Assembly (NCBI GenBank): GCA_026397695.1
Contig: JAPLUJ010000536.1
Coordinates: 1-9,991 of the forward strand
Direction: 5' to 3'
DNA length: 9,991 nt
DNA from: Verrucomicrobiota bacterium
GTDB lineage: Bacteria > Verrucomicrobiota > Verrucomicrobiia > Verrucomicrobiales > Akkermansiaceae
Below are positions 1-6,840 of the stretch, one piece after another. Position 1 is the first letter of the stretch. Each line of letters begins with the position of its first letter. The notes below the pieces were generated by a model. It was given only the letters and a program-made list of their open reading frames with translations. It was not told the DNA's origin and did no database searches. Position numbers and translations under genes: made by a program.

Positions 1-244
1 CCCCCCACCAGTCGAAACTCACCGCCCCGTCGTCGCTCAGGCGCGGCGGGTGGTCAAGATCCACGCGCAGCAGATGGTTGTCGAGCCGGGCGGGAAGCTC
101 GGCGGGCGTGCAGCGGAGATGCGCTGCTAGATGGTCCGCCATCGTGCCGGTGTAGTTGGTCTGCACCGGCAGGCGGTCCACCGGTTGCCGCCACAACGCG
201 CGGCGCATGCGTTCTTTCGGAGTGAGGGGAGCCATCAAGGTCAT
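1..244 (-). CDS. URO-D (uroporphyrinogen decarboxylase)-like protein, N-terminal part, cut by window edge
   Basis: The minus strand from 244 reads without a stop to base 1, giving about 81 residues. Soon after the start comes LTPKERMRRALWRQPVDRLP, which matches the opening of URO-D family proteins (a TPRER-like motif, then an ALxxxPVDRxP motif). In Verrucomicrobiota most such copies are not haem enzymes but belong to the broader URO-D/corrinoid methyltransferase-like group, often near sugar or glycoside catabolism genes; substrate cannot be told from this piece. ATG at 244 and ATG at 235 are both in frame; neither has a Shine-Dalgarno site, and 235 places the family motif closer to the start. 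It lies 64 bases downstream of the DUF1080 stop on the same strand, with no promoter or terminator visible between, so co-transcription is likely. The active-site region is outside the window. Confidence 0.7.
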   Translation of the reverse strand, partial: MTLMAPLTPKERMRRALWRQPVDRLPVQTNYTGTMADHLAAHLRCTPAELPARLDNHLLRVDLDHPPRLSDDGAVSFDWWG

Positions 245-308
245 GAATCGGGTGAAATGAAACGTCGCACACCCACGGTAACAGACCACCGGGCATGATA
301 CAGGGTGA

Positions 309-1484
309 CTACTTTTTCCAACCGTTGAGTTGGATGATTTTTTCGATTTCCGGCAGTGCCGCGAAATCGGCGGGGAGGAACTTGAAATTCATGAGATATC
401 TAACGGCATCGCGCATCTGGAGGATTTCGCCTTTTTTGGCCTCCATTTCGCCGGCGGGCGTCTTCTGGACCGCGGTGATCCATGCGGTGATGCCGGTTTG
501 CACCAGGTTGAGGGTGGGGGGGTCCTGCTCATAACAGAGCGACTCCATGGAGCGGCGCAGTTGGGGCAGTCCTTGCAGTTTGGCGGCATCGGCGCGGAGG
601 GTCGTGCCGATCTCCATCTTCTTGACGGTGGCGGTCTCGGGTGACATCACCCCCATGTCTCCGCCAGTGACGGCACGCGGCGGCAGCGGACGCAACCAAA
701 TGTTGCGATAGCGCACCGGGTTGCCGTGGTCCTGCAGCTTGAGCGGACCTTTATCAAGGAGCGGATGATCCTTGCTGCGGCGCCGGTGACCGCCGCCGCC
801 TTCCAGCGGCGTGGAGTCTTGCACCACCACTCCATTCAGCAGCACGGTGTAGCGGCCGCTGTCAACCATCTTGTCATCCTGATAGACCGGACGCCGGAAG
901 ATGATATCATAAACCTGCCATTCGCCGGGCGGGCGGAGGGCGTTGGCATGGGGCGGATTGACACCATAGACCGATCCGGCGGCGCCATCGGCGTAGGTCG
1001 GATTGTTATAATTGTCTAACACCTGGATCTCGGTTTGGCCCATGAGGAAGACGCCGCTGTTGCCGCGTCCCTGGCTGTTGCCCGCCACCTTCGCGGGAGC
1101 CGCCCACTCGACGTGCAATTGGCAATCGCCGAAGGATTCCTTGGTGCGGATGTAGCCGGACCCGGGCACGCACTGCATGGCGCCGTCCTTGACGATCCAC
1201 TTGGTGGGTTCCGCAGGAGTTTTGTCAGCCTCCCACTTGTCAAGCGTGGCGGGGGTGCCATCAAACAAGATGATGGCATCCGACGGCGGGCGTCCGGGTT
1301 GATCGTTAGAACTGAAAGTGCCCGGCGTGACCACGGGCGGCTGCGGGCGATTCATGTCGTGGACGGCCCACGGATGCGTGGCATCCGGCGGATCGCCGTA
1401 GAACGGGCCATCGGCAAGAACCGGGGCGGCGGTGAAAACGAGGGCGGACAGACGGATGACGGCGGCAGTGGAACGGTGCAACAT
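309..1484 (-). CDS. Secreted DUF1080 (3-keto-disaccharide hydrolase) family protein
   Basis: 391 residues. Residues 1-24 form a signal peptide (basic start, hydrophobic core, PVLA before the likely cut), so it is exported. The DUF1080 LamG/jelly-roll domain covers about 70-267. It shows LFDG (73-76), a central NSGV (142-145) with the QVLD strand soon after, GEWQVYD, and QDHG (251-254) followed by the NPVRYRNIW strand. Members of this family hydrolyse 3-keto-glycosides or bind carbohydrate, and are greatly expanded in Verrucomicrobiota and Planctomycetota. Residues 270-391 are a helical extension without a domain I recognise. ATG 1484 fits the signal peptide and sits 8 bases after a TATAAA box. 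TAG at 309-311 ends it. The URO-D-like gene follows. The family call is secure; enzymatic activity for this copy is inferred. Confidence 0.93.
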   Translation of the reverse strand: MLHRSTAAVIRLSALVFTAAPVLADGPFYGDPPDATHPWAVHDMNRPQPPVVTPGTFSSNDQPGRPPSDAIILFDGTPATLDKWEADKTPAEPTKWIVKDGAMQCVPGSGYIRTKESFGDCQLHVEWAAPAKVAGNSQGRGNSGVFLMGQTEIQVLDNYNNPTYADGAAGSVYGVNPPHANALRPPGEWQVYDIIFRRPVYQDDKMVDSGRYTVLLNGVVVQDSTPLEGGGGHRRRSKDHPLLDKGPLKLQDHGNPVRYRNIWLRPLPPRAVTGGDMGVMSPETATVKKMEIGTTLRADAAKLQGLPQLRRSMESLCYEQDPPTLNLVQTGITAWITAVQKTPAGEMEAKKGEILQMRDAVRYLMNFKFLPADFAALPEIEKIIQLNGWKK

Positions 1485-1492
1485 GGCCTTGG

Positions 1493-1519
1493 TTTATACC
1501 CCGCCTGCCGGGCTGGCAA
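1493..1519 (-). promoter_or_regulatory. Probable sigma-70-type promoter of the DUF1080 gene
   Basis: On the minus strand there is TTGCCA (1519-1514), a 15-base GC-rich spacer and TATAAA (1498-1493), 8 bases before the ATG at 1484. Transcription would begin at or next to the start codon, giving a leaderless or almost leaderless message. The same TTGCCAGC...TATA layout precedes the OmpA gene (3570-3597), which supports both. The rest of the divergent gap (1520-1587) holds two runs of seven A (1527-1533 and 1541-1547) spaced 14 bases apart, possibly bent DNA; no clear plus-strand promoter for the antitoxin was found. Confidence 0.55.
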
Positions 1520-1587
1520 GTCACGCAAAAAAACACGCTCAAAAAAATGTTGCCGCTACTGTGGAAATGTGATTCTGTGAATCCGCC

Positions 1588-1851
1588 ATGAAAAACATTA
1601 CCATTAGCGTGGACGATGAGCTTTACCGCTTGGCGCGAATCAGGGCTGCGGAACGATCCACCTCTATTTCCGCCATGTTCAAATCATTCCTCATGCGTCT
1701 TACGGAAAGTGACGGGACCATGACTGAATTCCAACGTCTTCAACGTGAAGAGGAAGAACTTCGCACTGAATTACGCGCCCATCGTTGCAGCCTCAATTCT
1801 GCCAACAACCTCAACCGCGACGATCTGCACGACCGCCATGCCCTTCGTTGA
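1588..1851 (+). CDS. Ribbon-helix-helix antitoxin (VapB/CopG-like) of a PIN toxin pair
   Basis: 87 residues. The first 40 or so (MKNITISVDDELYRLARIRA, then a second helix) have the ribbon-helix-helix pattern: a short beta strand with alternating residues, a first helix from about 10 to 22, a turn at STSIS and a second helix. Such proteins dimerise, bind the operon's own operator and cover the toxin with their C-terminal tail. Residues 45-65 are charged and probably helical (QRLQREEEELRTELRAHR), the expected toxin-binding tail. Its TGA at 1849-1851 overlaps the toxin start by 14 bases, so translation is probably coupled. No Shine-Dalgarno site precedes ATG 1588. Assignment rests on the N-terminal pattern and on the neighbouring toxin, since antitoxins diverge fast. 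Confidence 0.8.
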   Translation: MKNITISVDDELYRLARIRAAERSTSISAMFKSFLMRLTESDGTMTEFQRLQREEEELRTELRAHRCSLNSANNLNRDDLHDRHALR

Positions 1852-2251
1852 TACCAACATCCTGCTTTACTCGCTCGATTTCGAACCCGCACAACCCGCC
1901 AAAGCCGCCATCGCCACGCAAATCCTGACCCGCCCCGACCTCGTCCTCTCCGTGCAGGTGCTCCAAGAGTTTTATGTACAAGCCACCCACGCGCGGCGCC
2001 CCGACGCCCTGTCCCATGACATCGCGACACGCTTGATCCAGAAATGGCTCCGTTTCCCTGTCCATGAAAACACCCTCGCCGTGCTGCAGTCGGCTCTGGT
2101 TCTTAAAAATCGCTATCAGATTTCCTTTTGGGACGCCACCATCCTCGCCGCTGCTAGAGCTGCCCACTGCCGTGAGGTTTTCACTGAAGACCTCAATCAC
2201 GGCCAAGACTACGACGGGGTCATCGTGGTGAATCCATTCCTTGTTTGCTGA
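1838..2251 (+). CDS. vapC: PIN-domain ribonuclease toxin (VapC family)
   Basis: 137 residues from ATG 1838. The opening MPFVDTNILLY is the PIN-domain first strand with the metal-binding Asp5. The other acidic residues of the usual quartet are present: Glu44 in VLQEFY, Asp99 in SFWDATILAAA and Asp118 in FTEDLNHG. The active site is therefore intact. VapC proteins are magnesium-dependent RNases that cut tRNA or rRNA and are held inactive by the paired antitoxin. The open frame extends upstream to 1745, but those extra residues lie inside the antitoxin gene and precede the conserved PIN strand, so 1838 is preferred. It has no C-terminal truncation, so the module looks functional. The gene after it is convergent and unrelated. 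Confidence 0.92.
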   Translation: MPFVDTNILLYSLDFEPAQPAKAAIATQILTRPDLVLSVQVLQEFYVQATHARRPDALSHDIATRLIQKWLRFPVHENTLAVLQSALVLKNRYQISFWDATILAAARAAHCREVFTEDLNHGQDYDGVIVVNPFLVC

Positions 2252-2316
2252 ATCAATCCCCCTGCAATCATGTGCATCATCGGGATGATCAATGAGCTCG
2301 GAAGTGAATCATAACA

Positions 2317-2328
2317 CATGGTTCCTAG
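2317..2328 (-). repeat. Copy 1 of a 12-base dispersed motif, CTAGGAACCATG
   Basis: The minus strand reads CTAGGAACCATG immediately after a small imperfect hairpin (CGCC and GGCG arms, about 2329-2343). The same 12 bases occur on the plus strand at 8443-8454, again right after a small hairpin. It lies in the 96-base gap between the convergent vapC and OmpA genes. Two copies of a hairpin plus conserved flank suggest a dispersed intergenic element or the end of one. Function unknown. Confidence 0.4.
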
Positions 2329-2347
2329 CGCCTCAACGGGGCGTCTA

Positions 2348-3563
2348 TCACTCCTTCACCGGCTCGGCACGCGGGGTGGCTATGGGCGGGGCGGGCTCGA
2401 CCGGGGTGGCTTTCGGCACGTCGGGCAAGGGAGGGATGTCATTGACGGGGGCCGCCCGGGGAGGTGCCGGTTCGGCGTGTGGCGGCACCGGACCCTCTGC
2501 TACGGGGGGCGCGCTTTGCGGTTTGATCGGCACGGCCTTGGGCGGTGGAGGCTGCGTGGTTTCTGTTTTCGGCGGCGGGGTTTTCCTCGGTCGTGCCGCG
2601 GATCACCAACGGCTCGTAACGCCCGAAGCCGCGGGTGCTGATTTTCGCAGCATCCAGCCGCATCGATTGCGTTAGATATGTTTTCACCGACGCGGCACGC
2701 CGCATCGAGAGATCGAGGTTGAACTCATCGCCGCCCACCAAATCGGTGTGCCCCTCGATCCAGCAATACAGGTTGGGATTGCGGTCCATCAGCAAGGCCA
2801 ACTTCATGAGACCTACTTTGGCGCTTTCGCGGAGATCGGCGCTGTTGAATTCAAACAGCAGATCGCTTGGCAGCATCGTCTTTTTACCGAGCAGGATGTT
2901 AGGCGGGAGGTCTAACAGCGCATCCAGCGAGGCGATGCCATCGAGCGCGCCTTTCTCGACATTGCCGTTGGCCCCCCGCTTGATCAATGCGTCGGTATAT
3001 TTCGCGAGTTCCTTGTCATCCATCTGCGCGGCACCTGGGTCCACCGTCACCTGGCCCATTTCGGCGGGCTTGAGGAGTTCGGGCGTGCGGCCGAATTCCG
3101 GCAGATCCGTGTCCACTTCAAGGTTGGCGGATACTTTCATGGCAATCGCGGCGGGATCCCCTTTGATCGCGGGGTTTTTCATCTGCAGCGCGTATTCCGC
3201 ATCCTTGATATCCGGCTTGATGTCGATCAGCGTGTCCTTGGGTAACGCCGCAAGCAAATCAATCTCCTCCAGCAACGAGGCCGCGTCAACCGGAGGAATG
3301 ACCACGTTTTCGGGCGGTGCCGGTTTCGCCAGTTCCATCGGCCGCACTTCCACTCGGCGCACGTTGACGGGCCCGGTGCTGAGTTCACGCGGCTGCTCGA
3401 AACGCAGCGCGATTTTCATCCGGTCCAGGACGAAAAAAACCGCGATGTGGAGGAGAATCGAGAGCAGCATCGCCACGGCCGCCCACCAGCCAAGGTGTTG
3501 CGGACCGGGCAACCGGTAGGTCCCCCCGTCACGCAATTCACTCCATGAATAGCCGTCGGTCAT
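2348..3563 (-). CDS. OmpA-domain envelope protein with TonB/TolA-like membrane anchor; tail frameshifted
   Basis: From ATG 3563 the protein has a short cytoplasmic head and one membrane helix at about 25-46. This helix contains SILLH (Ser35, His39), the SxxxH spacing found in TonB and TolA anchors, where it contacts ExbB/ExbD or TolQ/TolR. A long periplasmic linker (50-229) leads to an OmpA C-terminal peptidoglycan-binding domain (about 231-325) with GHTD (Asp274) and LSMRRA (Arg289), the residues that grip diaminopimelate. In the raw frame it stops at 2439 after an Arg-rich end. One base less near 2566-2584 would instead give a coherent Pro/Ala/Glu/Lys-rich tail stopping at 2348, so I give the full span. 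The frame is open upstream to 3644, but the promoter at 3570-3597 and the lack of any family feature there argue for 3563. The OmpA domain itself is unaffected by the frameshift. Confidence 0.85.
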
Positions 3564-3569
3564 GAGGCC

Positions 3570-3597
3570 ACTATACCCGAATCCCCGGCGCTGGCAA
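3570..3597 (-). promoter_or_regulatory. Strong sigma-70-type promoter of the OmpA-domain gene; leaderless mRNA predicted
   Basis: On the minus strand there is TTGCCA (3597-3592), a 16-base spacer and TATAGT (3575-3570), with only 6 bases left before ATG 3563. Transcription should start at or within a base or two of the A of ATG, so the mRNA is probably leaderless. That fixes 3563 as the start and excludes the longer open frame to 3644, whose extra codons would lie upstream of the transcript. The element resembles the DUF1080 promoter in both the -35 sequence and the GC-rich bases that follow. Confidence 0.6.
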
Positions 3598-3667
3598 TCA
3601 CCGGTATCCTGCAAAGCCCGTTGCCTCAAAAATCGGCATTGCAAGTCGCCGGCGCACCTGTCATTTT

Positions 3668-3686
3668 GCCGCAGTCAATCTGCGGC
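3668..3686. promoter_or_regulatory. Perfect 7-bp hairpin in the divergent control region
   Basis: GCCGCAG (3668-3674), loop TCAAT, CTGCGGC (3680-3686), flanked by TTTT on the left and TTT on the right. It sits 34 bases before the transglutaminase-like gene and about 70 bases upstream of the OmpA promoter. It could be an operator, a hairpin in the plus-strand leader, or a weak bidirectional terminator; the T-runs are too short to make the last a firm call. Confidence 0.4.
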
Positions 3687-3720
3687 TTTCATTCCGGACC
3701 GATTCCATTGCAAGATTTCC

Positions 3721-5789
3721 ATGAAACGTGACCTTAAGTCAGGCGTCCGCCAGCCATCGACCCGTCCCGTCCCGGTGATTGCGGAGCGCATCCACGATCC
3801 GGTTGTGCCAGTTCCCCCGGACAAGGATCAAGCCACGCTGCGGTGGGCCTTGTGGATTGGGGGCTGCGCGGTGTTTGCGGTTGTTGTGGGTTTGGAAATG
3901 TTGAAACCCCCGGCACCGGCACCGCTTGCAGTGGAAACTCCACAGAACCGCCCGGCGGCACCACCGCCGGTCACACCGGTGATACCACTGCCCGCACAAC
4001 CCGCTTCTCTAGCAGAAAAAACCCAGTCGGTCCCGCGTCCCGAGGATGCCCCGATTCCATTGCCGCCGGTTACTCCCGGCAACCGGGAAACGGTCGCGGA
4101 AAAACCCACCGAAGCCGAACGCCTGGCCGCCGAATCCGTGATGCTCCTGGCCGGCCCCGATGCGCAGCGCGACGCGGCGATCTCGCGTGACCAGGATCTG
4201 CTCAAACGCGCCATCCAGGGCAAGGCCTGGAATGCCTACCGCGGCTTGCTGGGAAAATCACTCAAGGCCAGCCTTGCAAAACTCGCGCCTGGCCAGGGCG
4301 TGAACCGCTTCGATGCGCTATGGCAGGAGCCGGTTCTCTATCAGGCATTGCTGCGCTGGAGAACCCTGGGATGTTTTTCCGAAGCCGACATCACCTCGTT
4401 AGTGACGGATGAATACACGGGCACTTTCATCAAGTGGCTGCTGCACAACAACAAGGCGATGGAAGAACTGTTGCTCACCATCCATCCCAAGGACAACAGT
4501 GCCAAAATGCTCAAGTTCTTCATGGACACCTGGCCGGTCAATGAGGACAAATACGCAAAATACTTCGCGCTTGCCGTGGCCTGCGCGGTGGTTTTCGACG
4601 AACCGATGGGCATCCCGCACCCTATCGGAAAAGCCAAGTATGGCGAAGAATCATCGGTCAATCCCTTGCAACGTTATCTGTGGTATGTGAAAAAGAACGA
4701 GAAGGGCAAACTGGCTGCCCCCGTGCACCATCAATCCGCCCGCGATCTCATCTGGGTGGTGTGCGCGCCGGTGAGCACCTCCGAACTCGAATGGTCGCTC
4801 GACAAGATGCAACTGCGCCGGAAAAACTGGGGACATGCCTATGGCATGGTCAAGTATCTGATGGAGCGTGCCGTCAATGGGCTCAATCCCTATAAGGAGT
4901 ATTCATTTGCCGAGATCCTCAAGGAGGGCGGTGTGTGTGCCGACCAGTCGTATTTCTGCGTCAACACCGCCCGCGCCCAGGGCATCCCCGCCATGACCAT
5001 CGGCGGCGAAACCAATAGCGGCGGCCATGCCTGGGCCGGCATCAAAATCGACTCTAACGAATGGACCACCGGCGTCGGCCGCATCGCCGGCGCTGCCAAA
5101 GGCCAGGCCGCCAACCCGCAAACCCGCGACGCGATCAGCGAACAGGAAATCCAGTTGTGGAACGACCGCTATCACCAGAGCCCGGTGGTCACCCTGTCCG
5201 TGTGGCGGCATCTGTGGCTGGCGGATTTCTTCGCCGCCACCGACAACGTCACCGACAACGCCGCGACCATCCACCTCGCGAACAACATCGGCCCAACGCC
5301 GAAGTTGAATATATCTTTCCCTATGGTCCCGAGGGGGATGCCAAACGCACGCTCCTGCGCGAACGCCGCAGAATCGAACGCGATTCCGGCGAACAAAAGG
5401 ATCTCATCGCCAACTCTCTCAAGCGCGAAGCCGAGGTGATCATGAAACTCGGCGGCCCGGATGCCAAACGTGATATCAGCCGCCTCTATGATCGCGCCCT
5501 GCGCGACTACGGCGGCAGCATCACCGGATTCAAAATCATGGCCGAGGATTATTTCGGGTACCTCAAGGATGACAAGGAACTCGCCCACAAGGCCGCCCGC
5601 GATATCGAACTCGCCTTCAAACGCGTCGTGGAAACCGGCACCACGAATTGGTTCCGCGCGACCACCGAGGCCTCCATCTATAAGATGATTTGCGGCTACT
5701 ACCGCAGCGCCGGTGATCCGGACCGCGCCGAGTTGCTGGAAAAACGCCAGGAACTTCTCGTCCGCCGCGCGAAACGCGCCGCACTCTAA
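3721..5789 (+). CDS. Membrane-anchored transglutaminase-like protein, split by a -1 frameshift
   Basis: From ATG 3721 there is a cytoplasmic head (1-41), one membrane helix (about 42-58), a proline-rich linker (62-130) and a large helical periplasmic region. Next comes a transglutaminase/protease-like core with Cys406 in EGGVCADQ and His436 in GGHAWAG; the third catalytic residue is not certain (Asp444 is one candidate). Up to residue 524 the frame is sound. At 5292-5294, a run of three C, the frame is lost and would end at 5439 with an unrelated tail. Restoring one base there continues coherently (EVEYIFPYGPEGDAKR) through a charged helical C-terminus to the TAA at 5787-5789, about 690 residues in all. 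Such proteins may cut or cross-link peptides at the envelope; substrate unknown. The frame is open upstream to 3562, but that stretch lacks any family feature and overlaps the divergent promoter. It pairs with the OmpA-domain gene, which has the same anchor-plus-linker plan. Confidence 0.82.
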
Positions 5790-5880
5790 TCCCACGCTGC
5801 CAGTCCAAAGGTGGCGCACTCTCGATGAGGGTGGCATGTCCAAGAGGAGTCGACCTAACAGACAAAGGCGCGTCACGAGG

Positions 5881-6018
5881 AGTTATCACGACACGCTGGC
5901 AATGTATCAGCATCACGGGAAGGAATGGGAGATGTGGAATAAACAACTCAAGTCCGTGCTTCCTCCCATGCAGAGCACCACCGGACCCTCCCCGTTAGGT
6001 CGGCTTGACGAGGCGTGA
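5881..6018 (+). pseudogene. Remnant of a squalene/prenyltransferase-repeat protein, C-terminal scrap
   Basis: In the plus frame, SYHDTLAMYQHHGKEWEMWN, then KQLKSVLPPMQ, resembles the last alpha/alpha-barrel repeat of squalene-hopene cyclase/prenyltransferase-repeat proteins common in Planctomycetota and Verrucomicrobiota. These have the pattern YY-TLAMFQ-GG--W--WN, then a helix ending L---Q. Only about 40 residues are recognisable. The upstream part of the same frame (from 5713) runs antisense-like through the end of the previous gene and is not homologous, and the end at 6018 is not the usual family ending. I read it as debris from a deleted gene. The rest of the 5790-6048 gap shows nothing I can identify. 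Confidence 0.5.
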
Positions 6019-6048
6019 TTTCCGGGTTTCCAGATGCGGCAGTTAGGG

Positions 6049-6840
6049 TCAATCACGGGCCTTCAAAACACTCACCAGATCGAGTTTGGCCAGCATGCGA
6101 CTGACCAGCGCGAAGGACAATACGGACGCCGTTAGCACCACGATCACGGCGATCGAGTAGGTGGAAGAACGGATCAGGATGGGCAGGCGCACGGTCTCGG
6201 TGCTGAACGAGGACATGATGAACAACGCCAACCCGCGCCCGAACAGCAGACCGATCGGCAATGCCAGCAACACCAAAACCGCCAACTCGCCGACTAACAC
6301 ACCGCGGACTTCCGCCAAGCTGAATCCGACAACCCGTAATGTCGCCAGCTCGCGGCTGCGTTCGGATAGAGCGATGCGCGCGCTGTTATACACCACCCCG
6401 AAGGCGACAATCACGGCAAGCACGAAGTAGAGCTTGCGGATGATCCCGATGCTGTGCCCGGTGGTCTCACGGAAGGCCGCGAGTTGGTCGCGCTTGACCA
6501 TCACGAACGCGGAACGCGGCGTGTCCTTCACCGCGCGCATGAACTCACCCCAACGTTGCTGATCCACCGTGAGATAGGCGCCGTTGACGGTATCGCCCTC
6601 CTTGAGGATGCGCTGCAACGCCGCAATGTCCATATATGCGGACACCCCCGCGAAATCCGTCACCAACCCGCGGATCGGCACGTCCACCGCCGCCCGGCGG
6701 CCTTCTAACACTTCTACCCGGACCTCGTCGCCGCTCCGCACGCCGAGGATTTCCGCGAGTTTTGCGGACATGAGCAAGCCATCCTCCGGCATCACCAGCG
6801 GGCGTTCCTGGTCATCAAGCAGGTGGTTCAGGTCCGCCCG
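6049..6840 (-). CDS. FtsX/MacB-type ABC permease, C-terminal half of a broken gene
   Basis: The frame opens right after an in-frame TGA at 6841-6843 and ends with TGA at 6049-6051. The first ATG is at 6795, well inside recognisable permease sequence, so it has no natural start. The start of the half (ADLNHLLDDQERPLVMPEDG, then LLMSAKLAEILGV) is part of the periplasmic MacB-like core; the typical VEVLEGRRA and AYMDIAALQRIL motifs follow. The second FtsX domain has a membrane helix before the coupling motif LSERSRELATLRVVGF, then two more helices, ending in LDLVSVLKARD. This domain transmits ATPase movement in MacB/LolC-like export systems. It continues the upstream half in a different frame. 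Alone it would lack half the membrane domain. Confidence 0.85.
   Translation of the reverse strand, partial: RADLNHLLDDQERPLVMPEDGLLMSAKLAEILGVRSGDEVRVEVLEGRRAAVDVPIRGLVTDFAGVSAYMDIAALQRILKEGDTVNGAYLTVDQQRWGEFMRAVKDTPRSAFVMVKRDQLAAFRETTGHSIGIIRKLYFVLAVIVAFGVVYNSARIALSERSRELATLRVVGFSLAEVRGVLVGELAVLVLLALPIGLLFGRGLALFIMSSFSTETVRLPILIRSSTYSIAVIVVLTASVLSFALVSRMLAKLDLVSVLKARD

Noticed and set aside
54..296. 80-codon minus-strand frame at the left end
   Set aside because: A different frame on the same strand gives a clear URO-D-like N-terminus, so this one is a shadow.
1035..1580. Long plus-strand frame opposite the DUF1080 gene
   Set aside because: It is an antisense shadow of a well-supported gene; no domain seen.
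2271..2288. Terminator between vapC and the OmpA gene (ATCAT-CGGG-ATGAT)
   Set aside because: The stem is short and AT-rich, with no T-run on either strand.
3562..3720. Longer starts for the two divergent genes (3562 for the plus gene, 3644 for the minus gene)
   Set aside because: The extensions overlap each other and the promoter, and they lack family features. ATG 3721 and ATG 3563 directly precede the anchor-type N-termini.
5172..5876. 234-codon minus-strand frame opposite the transglutaminase-like C-terminus
   Set aside because: The plus-strand frame continues the conserved protein. The minus frame has the composition typical of the antisense of GC-rich genes.
5713..6018. A complete small gene from 5713 to 6018
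   Set aside because: Its first half overlaps the transglutaminase-like gene out of frame; only the last 46 codons look like a protein family, and then as a fragment.
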